From Przewalskia tangutica (lineage: Eukaryota > Streptophyta > Magnoliopsida > Solanales > Solanaceae), in NCBI GenBank assembly GCA_029844215.1, contig CM056728.1:86861676-86925675 (forward strand): 64,000 nt of DNA, given 5' to 3'. Of this stretch, positions 45,392-56,540 are shown in pieces. The notes under the pieces were generated by a model, which ran no database searches, was not told the origin of the DNA, and saw only the letters and a program-made list of their open reading frames with translations. Made by a program: the position numbers and the translations under genes. Positions within the stretch are counted from its first letter, which is position 1. Every line of letters begins with the position of its first letter.

Positions 45392-47804
45392 TGTCACGAC
45401 TGCCTGGCCCGTGGATCGTGCTCACGGGCACCCAAGTAGTCATACATCGAGTAATCAGCGGAAATATAAAGCAAGACATGAAACAGCTTTATAAAATAAG
45501 ACATACGCTTTATGTGAGAAAACATCGCTTTCGCGTATATATATAAAATCATGGTTTAGCAGCTACATCCGACATCGCATAACATGACTACGCACTCTAA
45601 GGAAATATACAACTATGGCGGGACAGGGGCCCGCCATACCCCGATCAGACAAAACTATCTACAACAGGAGATCATACCAAAAGTAGAGCCTCCAAGAGAT
45701 GGAGCTCCCGACACCAACGTAGAGATCCTAAGAATGCGGATCTAGCACTGCTTGCCTTACCGCGGCATGAACGCAGCCAAGGAGGTCGCATAACAGTACT
45801 AAGTATGCGAAATCAGAAATACTTAAATGAAAACATATCATTTTAAAACCAGTTTACAAATATGTGTGAAACAACCAAGGAAACCGCACGTAGTGCCACA
45901 TCACAAACAAGAGCAACAATAGGTAACTGTAGTAGGTCTTGTCTAGGCTGCGAATGATCGAAACAGGGCCACTCGCCCATATCATCATTCTGCAAGCCTA
46001 ATCCTGGACTCCCGGAGTCCGCATAGGCCACTCACATGGCCCGCATGAGGTATAACCCCGCATCGAGGGTAGCTACTCCTCGGCATCGTCCTGGACTCGT
46101 TGTCCGCATGGCCACATAGACCGCATGAGGTATAACCCCGCATACTAACCTGGAACTCTCGTAGCTCCGCATAGGCCCCCTGGACCCGCATGAGGTATTC
46201 TCGAATCATGGTCCTGCATCACCGAGTCTACCCCGCAGACGGAGGGCCAACCCCCGGTATCACCTCAAGAGGTGAGTGATAGTATACTAACATAACAACT
46301 TATCTTTAAACAACATAAGCACAACAAGGATACTCACTTATACAAACGTTACATGATACAAACACACATAGCATCATATCATGTCTACTTATCAAACCAT
46401 CTTTATTATTCTTTTCACAATATAAGTCTGTTATAAACACATAGGCAAACTTGTTTCTTTTATAAATCTTAAGTGGTTATACTTACTTCCCATAAAGCTA
46501 GTATAACTCTTAAGCTTCTGTTTTAAAAACCAATTAGTTCTCTTCTGTTAATATGATTCAGTAGTCTTTTGAAATGTTTTCAGTCCTTTATTATTCAAAG
46601 CTTGTGAGGCATCGCGTAAGTATTATTCAGCTTAAGCCGAGGCATTGCCGTAAGTATTATTCAGCTTAAGCCAGGCATTGCCGTAAGTATTATTGTAAAA
46701 TATCATGCTTTAGGAAGAATCACATACCTTCTCAAATAAAACCACCGCCAAGTGAATATGTCACAGCAGAGAGTCACCATAATAGTCACAGATATCTATT
46801 AAAGACTACTCAAGGTCATTCTAAACAGAGGGTTCATAATTCTACTGAAGTCGGGCAAGACTTCCCTACCCGGTGAGCTATATAAGTCTCATGTGAAAAC
46901 AAATTCTATGTAAGTATAGTTTGATTATTCTTCTTTAAACCCTTCTACTGTGGTAATGCTCAATTCTATTCTCGTGATATTCTTCTAAGTGATTAATACT
47001 TATTCTTATACTTCTACAAGATGCATTCTCTAATACAAAAGAGGTTAGGATTATTACCTCGGTAAGCCCAATAATATCCTAGAAAAAGTCGCACTGAGCA
47101 AGGTTTTGCTCTAAGTTGTATGCTCCAAGAACCCTAGAACTTCTTCACAACTTCTACTAATTACTAAGTTATTTTTGCTAGGGTATTTTGTGCATTATAA
47201 CTATACACGAAGGTAACTTTTCTACCAAGGGAGTGGGGAAGATTTTTTGCTATGCTAGTGTGGGAATTCGGCCAAGGGCCACTTAGGCTAGAGGGGGGAG
47301 TGGGCTTGGACGAAATGGCTAACAAGGGAGAAGGGAGGATTTTCAAGACTTGGAAAGTAATTTGTGGATGAAGAACTCTTCATCTTAAGGGGGGTATTTA
47401 TAGGTCAAGAAGTGGCCAACCAATGGCCAAGATTTAGACAAGTGCAAGGCAAGTGTAGGGTGAGGATTAACTATACACAAATATCCTACCAACTCCTTGA
47501 CTTGTGCACAAGGCACAAAAAACGTGCTCCTCCTAGCCCAAATCGTCCAAATGGACGATTTCAAGTCCATCAATTGGAGGGTGACAAGTGTCGCCCTCCC
47601 GTTGGTCCAAAATGTTTCGTCTCTCGGAAAAATCCGCAAAATTAGAAATGGCATAGCCGAATTTACCCTACGAAAGCCGTGGAAACGCTTTGCCGGAAAA
47701 CTATTCGTTTTGTGAGTTGTGCCTAAAAAAACGCCCAAGGCTTATCTTTAAGGCTAGACTTTCACGTATTCCCTTACGCATACTGCGGAAATACGGGTAT
47801 AACA
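45392..47804 (-). mobile_element. X2 right (5') LTR, 2.41 kb
   Basis: TGTCACGACTGCC to ACGGGTATAACA. GC-rich repeats (46015-46235), three 37-bp units (46590-46694), TATA box 47395-47402. Around 45950-46250 and 47380-47760 the triplets damaged in the left LTR are intact. Confidence 0.9.
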
Positions 47805-48261
47805 CGCATTTTCGGGCCACATACTTGGTACCTGTTGTACTGACCTCCTTCGGGGGGCTGCGTTCATGCCGCAGGTAGAGATACACCAGTGTTGATCCTC
47901 GCTCTTAGGATCACAGTTCAACGTTGGGAAGCTCCGTTTCTCCGGAGGCTTATCTTTGGTATGTTACCCTGAGTTGTAGGTTCTTGTACTTTCAGGGGTA
48001 TGGCGGGGCCCTGTCCCGTCATGTTGTATAAAAACTCTTAGAGGTCTGTAGTACTGTTGTGGGCAGGGTTTGTAAAAAGGATTAAGCTGTTCGGTTTGAA
48101 AAATTTATATATATTGGAAGGTAACCGTTTGGTTGACCTGTTTTATTATCTTATCTCTTGTTCATGGTTAAGTTTGTATTTCCGCTGATTTTCTCTGATG
48201 TTGTATCACTAGGGTGCCCGGGGTAAGGCACCAGTCACGGGCCCGGGATCGGGTCGTGATA
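47805..48261 (+). mobile_element. Y LTR3, right part (U5 end)
   Basis: Begins CGCATTTTCGGGCCACATAC, continues CTTGGTACCTGTTGTACTGA and ends GGGTCGTGATA (canonical ...GACA with C to T). Nearly identical to 17120-17568 in LTR1 but cleaner. Followed directly by the right TAACC duplication. Confidence 0.9.
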
Positions 48262-48266
48262 TAACC
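48262..48266. repeat. TSD TAACC, right copy (compound Y)
   Basis: Matches 15677-15681. See the left copy. Confidence 0.92.
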
Positions 48267-49924
48267 AACTTCCCATAAAGCCGTTATACTAGCTTTATAC
48301 ATTAGCAACTTACATACTTCTTTATAACCAAGAGACTTAAACTTTCCAACAAAACAAGTATCAATAATACTTTCAACATACTTAAAGTCTCTTAACTTTT
48401 GAAAATCAAGATATCCTTAATATTTAAACAAGTGAGTTAATTCCCTAACTCAATCAACTTGGACATTCTTAAAATAAGCCAAGGATATCAAATGGACCTA
48501 GATTGTCAAAATCTTGTACGTCTACCGTACTATACATTTACAACTTATTCATGCTCAAGAGATAAGAAAGTTCCACATACCTCTTCGGTTTAATCCATTT
48601 GCTAAGTCCAATTCGCCGTACGTAGTATGTCAACCTATAATGACCATAGTACGTCTATTAACTTCTTACTTCAAACGTAGAATATTCCAAGTGCAAAGTC
48701 ACTAAATTCTACGGAAAATCGGACAACACTTCCTTTGTTTCTACATACTTTGCCACCTTTTCAAGGCGAATTCAATAACCAAACACGCCACATTTAAGGC
48801 CCAACAAAGTAGTTAACAATAGGGGATTACACGCTTAATCAAGACATGTAAAATTCACCCACAATATATAACAAACTAGTCTAAACTACAATGTCAATTC
48901 GGCAATTAGGGCAACAATACCAATTCTTCTTCCAATTTCTTTTCAATCCAAGTTGTTTAGTATAACATGTTATAAGGCCGCAATTGATTATAACAACTAT
49001 AATCTTCAAGTAAATAACATGCGACGATTCTAATTATCGACCAAATTGTATTTCAATTTCAAATGGCTAAACATGTCATTTTCGGATTTGTGCCTCCAAA
49101 TTTCCATAACACTTATCAAACTTCATAACACATATCACATGATCATTTCTAACTTATAATAACATGGAATCTTCAATTACAAAAGTAAGACGAAGATTAT
49201 ACCTCATTTAGCCCAAATATGATCCAAGATTACAAGTTGATCCTTAGCAACTTTAGCTCCTCCTTTCGACGTTCCAATCCACTCCAAGAAACCCTTAGAA
49301 GCTTATGAATAACTCATCTTCAAGTTCCAACTTCAAAGTTGAAGAACTCCTTAACTTTCCGCCTTGCGACTAATACGAAAACGCCATTTCTCCGGAATCT
49401 TTCTATAGAGATACCCTTACAATACACTTAGGAACCTTGGTTTAAAGTATGGGAATTATTGGACAACAATTGAAAAAATTTCTCTCTTGAAACCCCTCAA
49501 AGCCGAGAGCACACTTTGTGTGTCTTCAAATTTTCTTGAAAATTTTCTAAGTGTATAAGCTTGTCTTGCAACTAGTAGACATATATAACACTAGGAAGGG
49601 TCTAGATTAGCACACATGTGGGGCTTAGATGAGTTTCACATGGATCAAGCCCAAGTGACACTTTGACAAGTCAACAATGTCAAGCTCCTTGTCTTTGCAA
49701 GACTTGGTCATTTAAATTATGGTCAAATGACCATTTTAATCATGCCATTTTCGTCCAAGACCACTAAGGGGGGGGGGTGACACGTGTCGCCCTCCCATTC
49801 ATCGCAATATTCGTTTTCCGACAATTCCATAATTCCGATAAATTTTTACTCGTCTCAAACCTTAACATTTTTGAGTTCTTACGTACGTTCTTATAAACAT
49901 ATCTTGAAATTCCGGGGTGTAACA
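48267..49924 (-). mobile_element. LTR Z, right part (U3 side)
   Basis: Continuation of LTR Z to GGGGTGTAACA. Contains CGTCTACCGTACTATA (48519-48534), the TCCACTCC/AGAAACCCTTAGAAG phrase common to all LTRs, TATATAT in place of TATAAATA near 49582, a G run and GACACGTGTC (49779-49788). A diverged, older LTR. Confidence 0.87.
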
Positions 49925-49960
49925 TTCTTCCCCCCTTAGAAACATTCGTCCCCGAATATT
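49925..49960 (-). other. Z polypurine tract and hairpin
   Basis: Minus-strand AAGGGGGGAAGAA abuts LTR Z, making it a 3' LTR of a minus element. AACATTCG (49941-49948), four-base loop, CGAATATT (49953-49960): the conserved stem with one changed pair. Confidence 0.82.
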
Positions 49961-50084
49961 CCTTTGGGAGTCACACTTAAAGATAGCGACATAGTCTTCT
50001 TTTACAACCCCTACATACCAATAATACCACACGAGGCCACATAACAATACTCATACTAAAATGTCAAGCTGAACCCCACGTGTC

Positions 50085-51130
50085 AACGCTTGTTATCTGC
50101 ATAAAGCTTCACGACTCTAAGCTTACTAATAATCTTTCGGATAAGCTTCGCTTATCCACACTGAATCAAGTCCGACCAAATAATCGAACCTCGCCTATGT
50201 CGAACCATCCAACCGGCGATCTACACTTTCTTACATACAAGGCCTCATGCAGGCCATCTCAATCGGAAGGGTATGCGTTAACGACGTAACACAACAAGAG
50301 GCAATTAACCCTCCCGCTATTTCGAAATCAAGAACACGTGCCCGCAACCTATCCTCAAGTGTGCGGATAGTACGCTCGCTCGTCCGGTATGAGGTGTAAT
50401 GCAACACCGAGACTCACTGTGTCCTAAAACCTTCAAAACCTCCGGTTATCATGTCGAGCTCATCTGTCTGACATCATAAACGTAGGAACCCCGTGTAGTC
50501 TCACAATCCCCCTGCTATAAAAGCTAGCACGAACCTCAGCCGAGTAAGTGGTCCTAACCGGAAGAACACGGCTGGTTTCGTCAGCCTATTTACCATGACC
50601 CCCAGGGAGTCGCACTTCCTCTGAGTACGATGCCACCCTGTAACAAGATCCATTTTAATTACTCCCATGTCTAAGCCGGGGTCTAAATCGCCTGTAATAG
50701 CCCACTGGGCTTCTGGTGTTCAACCATGACCTGCTACCAATTCGGATATTAAGCAACAACTCTGCTACGTCCATTTTCCGATCATCTTACCCATACATAC
50801 ATCTGAGGTCACGACACAACTTAGTCGACCCCGAACAATTTGAGCAATAAGCACTGTATGTCTCTCCTAAAACTCACGACTAGTCCTCGCAAAGACTGTG
50901 TACACACAATCTATCCTCATATCACAAAGACCTCATCCGGTGCTACTCAAACAAAGCTATTCTCTTCTGAGAGCCGTATCTCGATCAGATCATAATCGAT
51001 CCTCATATCACGCCTCTTTACCTCCTTAACGACGGAAGACTCGCAACCTCTCGGATCTAAACTTCATTAACCTTGAAACAAATAATCGAACCCCAGGCTC
51101 GATGAATCGAAGAATCTCACGGACCACGCC
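50085..51130 (-). pseudogene. Z: integrase remnant
   Basis: Minus-strand text at 50240-50150 matches RSPVGWF and the VDKV-type end of the integrase core, and upstream segments match the zinc-binding and catalytic parts only loosely. It is strongly decayed and frameshifted. The chromodomain-like tail is missing: only about 150 bp separate it from the polypurine tract. Confidence 0.7.
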
Positions 51131-51133
51131 CGC

Positions 51134-51540
51134 CTATCCGCTGCCCATCGGCATACTACCCTTAGATCCGCGACTAAGAGTATCTTTAATCGCTCGCTTT
51201 CTCAGGTGGTATAGGATATCGATATCATAATCCTTGAATAACTCTAACCACCGCCGCAGCGCAAATTCTACCGTCACTGCAGATATACCGGAGGCTTTTG
51301 TGGTCTGCACAAATATCCACATGAAGTTTATATATACGTCATGCCCCCAAATCTTCAAGGCATGATTTAACTGCCGCCAGCTCTAAATCAGAAGTGGCGT
51401 AATTTCTTTTCCTGCTTCCCTAACTACCGGGAAAACATAGGCTCTATCCTTATCGGGTTGCGTCAGCACACAACCTAGCCCAACACCCAACGTGCTATCA
51501 TAATAACATAACCCTCTAGTCTTTCAGGAGGAGTTAGAAC
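51134..51540 (-). pseudogene. Z: RNase H remnant
   Basis: Minus-strand RRWLELFKDYDIDILYHLRK and DTLSRGSKGS (51260-51160) match the RNase H end (family: RRWLELLKDYD.. and DALSRKSMGS). The VDI.TDHK box is blurred near 51290-51330. Protease, reverse transcriptase and gag of Z are absent. Confidence 0.78.
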
Positions 51541-51881
51541 TGTAGTCGAGTCAACTTATCTTCCAATAACTGGAAGCCTTTCTCATTCCTGCGAAATATT
51601 TGGGTATCCTTAATCTCACTTATGGTTCCTGTTTCCCTTTCTCTGTTGCAACCAAACTTGGTCACTAAACTTAGATTTGATTCCTTTGCTTGCCCCATGG
51701 CTAAGACTTCCTGTCAATCACAATTTAGGGGGGGGGGGATTTCCTTGATCTCGTAAAGTAGTAACCCGATTTTCCTTTCCCAGTTTGTAGAGCCTATAGC
51801 TAGGTGTTACCATATTTCCTCGAAATGTTCTTACTTCCCATTATTTACTAATGGTCTTTACACTAGTCTGGGATAGTCATA
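51541..51881. other. Unassigned sequence before LTR R
   Basis: About 340 bp that I cannot match to any part of the elements here. It includes a G run (51727-51738) and has no open frame of note. It may be older element sequence or the original target of R; the five bases before R are TCATA. Confidence 0.5.
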
Positions 51882-52096
51882 TGTTACACCCCGTAGTTAC
51901 AGAGTATGTATATGAGGACGTACGTACGAGAATACGATAAATATTGGAAAGGAAGGAAGATGTGATTTTTAGACGGAAAAGTTTCCGGATTTTACGAAGG
52001 AAAAAGGTTTTTATTGAGAATTGGATTCTCAACTTTGGTATTTAAGACTTTAAGAATATTTGAGAATTATGGAATTTTATTTCCGGAATTGGTCAA

Positions 52097-52215
52097 GTGG
52101 GGCCCACGGGGAAAATTTACGGTTTTTTGGGGCCCACTTTATTTTCGGATTTTTGGCATTGCGGATATTTTCGGAAGATGAAATATTTTGGACTAGTAGG
52201 GGGGCGACACGTGTC
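52097..52215. promoter_or_regulatory. R LTR upstream promoter sites
   Basis: GTGGGGCCCAC (52097-52107) and TTGGGGCCCAC (near 52127-52137) fit the TCP consensus GGNCCCAC; GACACGTGTC (52206-52215) is a G-box. Their conserved order in Q, N1, R and T suggests promoter elements; binding is not shown. Confidence 0.5.
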
Positions 52216-52395
52216 ACCCCCATGTGGCCATGTGGCCGAATTGTTGATGGACACATGGCCTTGGACGGTTGGTGAGGGGGCAAGTGGCAAGCCACTTGTC
52301 CCATTTTTGTGGTGGACACTTGGTTGGTAAAATCCACACACACTTGGACCCAATCCTCACCATACACTTGCTTTAATCCTAGCCATTGATTTTCC

Positions 52396-52403
52396 TATAA
52401 ATA
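52396..52403 (+). promoter_or_regulatory. TATA box of R LTR
   Basis: TATAAATA, then CCCC and GCAAGACTTATTCTTCATCC. The transcript start would lie about 25-35 bp downstream. Confidence 0.75.
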
Positions 52404-55076
52404 CCCCTTGTGAGCAAGACTTATTCTTCATCCACTTAAGAGTTCCAAGGCAAAAAAATTCTCCCTCCCCCTTAGTGAGTTCTCGTCCAACACCCCCCCC
52501 CCCCACCTTGAGTAGAATTCTTCAAGTGTTGTTATAATCCCATATACCTTAGCCAAAAAAATCCCTTGTAGTATTTCAAGTTATCTTTATACTAAGAGCC
52601 CGGAAAAATACTATTTTATTCCAATAGTCGCAAAATGAAGCCCTAGAAAAATCTTCATAGCTTAGATGAAGTGTTAATAGAAGTTGTTTAGAAACTTCTA
52701 AGGGTTGCTTGGAGCGGGTTGGAGCGTAAGGAATTGGAGCTAAACGTTGCTCAGGATCGACTTATATCTTGGATAATTTTGGGCTTATCGAGGTAATGAT
52801 CTTTATCCCCCTATTGTAATTGGAAATTACATGTTGTAGTAGTTAATAATTGAATAGAAGATACATTGGAAGGATGATTAAAAAGAATTGAACTGTATTT
52901 ACATTGGACTGTATTTACAATAGACTTGTAGTATTATTGTGGGGCAGTGTTGTACACGTCCGGTTAGACGTGTAACCCCCCCCCCCCCCAGGAGTTGTTG
53001 GCTTGGTAGCGGGCCTAGATAGAGGAGGAGATTTATGTGGTTGCGGGGGGGGGGGAGGTGCTGCCGAATTTTCCGGAGAATTTGGAACCTTGTACTTAGA
53101 AATATTCTACGAAGGGATCTAGAAGTTAATAACCGTTTTATGGCCATTATAGGTTAAAGTACTACGAGTAGCGTATTCTACTTGAAGGGTGGAAAAGGCT
53201 AGCAGGGTTATAGTACTGTGGAGCGTTTTTCTAATTGTCGATAATCGTCGCGAGGTATGTGAACCTCTTCCTATCCTTTCTAGCATGATATTTGTGAAAT
53301 ATATATAGTGCGGTAGACGCACGTGTGTTTAAAGGAATTTGATTTTCCTTTTGTGTCCTTGACTTGATTCCAAAGTTAAGTGACTTGTTATGAAATATTA
53401 AGGACTTAAATTATGTTAAAAAGTTGTAAAACCTCACTCATGAGTAATGGGTGTGTGGTCTTTTAAAGAATAAAGTTATCTTGATTTCGAAAATGAGAAT
53501 AGTTGTCCTTGGTTGGTTTAAAATATAAAGTGTTATAATAGCTTTATGGGAAGTTATTTATAACGACTTTATGAAAACAAAAGAATGGTTTTATCATTGG
53601 ATTTAAAATGATAACTTGACATTTTAAAAGTTGGAGATTGGTTTCCTTAAAAGATATGATTTAAAGATTAAGAGACTGATTTTTGAAAGTAAAGAGACTT
53701 GACTTATAAACAACTTGATTTCGGGAAAGGAGAAGTAACTTGATTTAAAGGTATAGGTTACTCGTTTTTAAAAGAGTACGACACTTGGTTTAAAAAGTAT
53801 ATTGCTACTTGACTTTAAAAAGGAAAAAGTGTCTTTGTTTTAAAGGAAGGCATGGTTTTGTCTTAAAATGGTTTTAAAAAAAGGAAGGCATGCTTTTGTC
53901 TTAAGTGGTTTAAAAAGAAGGTATGGAAATTGTTTTGGTTTACTTAAAAGATAGTTACTCTATTTTGATACTACGGGTATCGTGTGACTTTTGTGTGAGT
54001 AACTTGACTATGTTGGCTTGTGATAGCTTGGTAATACTTTCTTGTTGGTTTGATAAGTAAACATGTTATGATGCTACGTGTGTTAGTGTCTTGTGATGTT
54101 TGTGTAAGGGGGTTATTCTTGTTGTGCTTACGTTGTTAAACGATAAGCCCGTTGTACTGGTATTATATCACATACCCCCCTGACTTGTTATGATGCCGAG
54201 GATTTGCCACCCTCGATGCGAGGAATACCTCATGCGGGTCCATGCGACCTATGCGAGTCGCGGAGTTCGATTGATCACTCGGGTGTTACGCCGATGCGAG
54301 GAATACCTCATGCGGTCCAGGTGACTATGCGGACTTCGGGGTCCAGGATGATGCCGCGGGTTATCTACCCCCAATGCAAGGAATACCTACGCGCCTATGT
54401 GACTATGCGGTGCGGAAGTCCAGGATTAGGCTCGCATAATGATACTATGGGCGAATGGCCTTGCTTCGATCATTAGCGGCCTAGAAAAGACCCGATTATG
54501 TTATATCTATTTTGCTCTTGGTTATGTTGGCACTATGTGCGGTTACATTCGTTGTTTAAATGCGTATTTGTAATTAGTTTTAAAATGTTATGATTTTATT
54601 TCAGTACTTTACAGTTTCACATACTTTGTACCTGTTGTACTGACCTCCTTCGGGGGGGCTGCGTTCATGCCGCAGGTAGAGGTACACCAATTGTTGATCC
54701 TCGCTCATAGGATCACAGTTCAACGTTTTGGGAAGCTCCGTTTCTCCGGAGGCTTATCTTTGGTATAGTCCCCTGTCGTTGTAGGTTAGTACATTCAGGG
54801 GTATGGCGGGGCCCTGTCCCGTTGTTGTTATAACATTCTTAGAGGTATGTAGTACTGTTGTGGGCAGAGTTTGTAAAAGGGATGTAACTGTTCAAGTTTT
54901 TATTTATATATACAGAAAGGTAACCGTTTTGGTTAGCCTGTTTTCTTATTTCATTATTGTATATCTTGTTTCATGTGTAAGTTTTTTTATTTCCGCTGAT
55001 TTTCTCTGATGTTGTATCACTAGGGTGCCCGGGGTAAGGCACCAGTCACGGGCCCGGGGTCGGGTCGTGACAAAAG

Positions 55077-55088
55077 TGGTATCAGAGC
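55077..55088 (+). other. R primer-binding site
   Basis: Intact TGGTATCAGAGC, complementary to initiator tRNA-Met. Confidence 0.92.
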
Positions 55089-55278
55089 AGTTAATCCTCG
55101 GAAAGTGTCTACAGACCGTATCTAGTAGAGTCTTAATTATCGGCGTGTTGTGCACCACACCTATAATCAGAAGGCTGCAGGATATTTAGGATTGGTTTCC
55201 ATTCTTCTCACTCTGAGATCGTGCCTTAGAGCTGTGTTATAAGTTGGACTCCCTACGGCGTATTCGTTTGTGCTAGTT

Positions 55279-56540
55279 ATGCCTCTACGCAAGGCAACCA
55301 GGGCCCAGATGGGCAAGGCAGCGGAGGGAGCTACGAGCAGAACACAGAGGGTTACGAGGGCACATGCCTGGTCATTACCTGAGATAGTGCTTCATTCGGG
55401 GAGTTCGGAGACGCCGCTAGCCCCAGGAGAGTTTAGAGCAGCAGCAGTAGCTACAGAGACCACGATACCTGAGTCTTCAGTTCCACGACCAGGAGCCGAG
55501 AATATGAGTTACAAGGAGATGGCCCAGTTACTAGCCAGACTTGTGGCTGGGAATGAGGACGGACGGGAGCCGGTGGTTCCGGCAGTACCAGTAGTTCACC
55601 CTAGATCCGATAGTTTTGAGATTTCGGGACTTCGATTCTGATCCACCGAGTTCTATGGATTGAGAACTGAGGAAGATCCTCAGGAGTTTATTCGACAGTT
55701 GCAGCGGATCAAGGAAGTGATCAAGACCTTAGAGGCATTTCCTACACACTTCTTGCCCTCGTAGATGAGGAGAGCTCGGGCAGATAGATTTATGAGGTTG
55801 AGGCAGAGCGGGCGGACGGTTCGGGAATACAGTATCGAATTTGACTCATTGGCTCGTTATGTCCCCGCTTTGGTAGCAGACATGGAGGATAGAGTGCACC
55901 AATATGTCACAGGACTTGACAATTATCTAGTGAAGGGAGGTACAAGAGTAACTCTTCAGTCAGGCATGGACGTTGCCCGCGTTCAGGCTTATGCGCAGCA
56001 GACTGAGGAACGTAGAGATCGACGATTTAACCAAGATCAGCAGAAGAAGGCCAGAACAACAGGGTCCTTTGGTAACTTTCGAGGCGGACCTTCTCAGCAG
56101 CAGACTGGTTATGCGCCTCCGCCGATCTGAGTGGTCCTCCGCGCACTTCGGGGCGTTCGGTATTTAGGAGTTGGTCAGAACTCCAGGGTTTCTGGTTCAC
56201 AGATTTACATAGGTTCTAGCCAGCCTGATTCAGTTTCCCCTCAGTGTTCACTATGTGGTAGACGTCATCCCGGGAAATGTCGTCTTGTTACTAATGCTTG
56301 TTTTACCAGCCGTCGGGCCGTGTGAGGAGAGAATGTCCTAGTAGGAGGGATACAGTGGGATGACTTAGCCTACTGTCGATTCCATGGATTCGGTGGTTCG
56401 AGAGGAAGGGTGTTAGCTGAGAGGCCACCCCACCTCGGTATGGCCGTTGTGGTAGTGTTCTTAAGGAGTGTCGTACTACTTAGATAGCTTGTTAGGCTTG
56501 CGGCAGCAGGCCATTTTGCGAGAAATTGTCCGACCAGGTG
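55279..56540 (+). pseudogene. Element R: gag remnant
   Basis: Starts MPLRKATRAQMGKAAEGA. It stays open to 55641, losing frame in the RDFLSC core, and continues in another frame 55765-56130: MRRARADRFMRLRQSGRTVR, DSLARYVPALVADMEDRVHQ and YVTGLDNYL, ending PPPI at a stop. Zinc-knuckle: CSLCGRRHPGKC (near 56253) and later HFARNCP (near 56515) in a different frame. Thus capsid and nucleocapsid parts are present but disabled by at least two frameshifts and in-frame stops. Confidence 0.87.

Larger units (their letters stand above)
38096..47804 (-). mobile_element. Element X2: gag-pol Tekay-type retrotransposon (9.71 kb)
   Basis: Sister of X, with LTRs 38096-40548 and 45392-47804 and the same internal order. 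It is inserted in Y LTR3 within TTTACAGTATTTTCAG-like text: left flank TTTACAGA, right flank CGCATTTTCG, consistent with a CAGTA target duplication blurred at CAG. Its position differs from that of X, so X and X2 are separate insertions, not one duplicated with Y. Confidence 0.92.
15682..48261 (+). mobile_element. Compound element Y (32.6 kb, three LTRs, two internal regions)
   Basis: Plus-strand Tekay-like, non-autonomous element with order LTR1 (15682-17568), internal 1 (17569-29962, containing X), LTR2 (29963-32866), internal 2 (32867-35347), LTR3 (35348-48261, containing X2). Each LTR starts TGTTATAC and each internal region starts at the primer site and ends at a polypurine tract. A single TAACC target duplication flanks the whole, so it behaves as one insertion that gained a unit by unequal LTR recombination, or inserted as a tandem. 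Without X and X2 it would be about 13.1 kb. Confidence 0.88.
51882..55072 (+). mobile_element. Element R: complete 5' LTR (3.19 kb)
   Basis: TGTTACACCCCG to GGGTCGTGACA, followed by a perfect primer site and gag. U3 holds paired GGGGCCCAC sites (52097-52137), the G-box palindrome (52206-52215), TATA box (52396-52403), a 12-C run (52493-52504) and a 14-C run (52976-52989). Further in are the GTAGACGCACGTG block (53312-53324), the uninterrupted N2 target (53330-53390) and GC-rich repeats (54200-54440). It is almost free of the CAG/CTG damage seen in the Y/X region and is a good reference copy. Confidence 0.93.

Noticed and set aside
38096..47804. X2 as a duplicate of X created when Y was duplicated
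   Set aside because: X lies in an integrase remnant, X2 in LTR3 near its end, with different flanks; they are separate insertions.
51541..51881. Host gene fragment
   Set aside because: No frame of note, no splice-like structure and no recognised similarity; left as unassigned.
55077..55088. tRNA gene
   Set aside because: Only the 12-base complement of the tRNA-Met 3' end is present; it is a primer-binding site.
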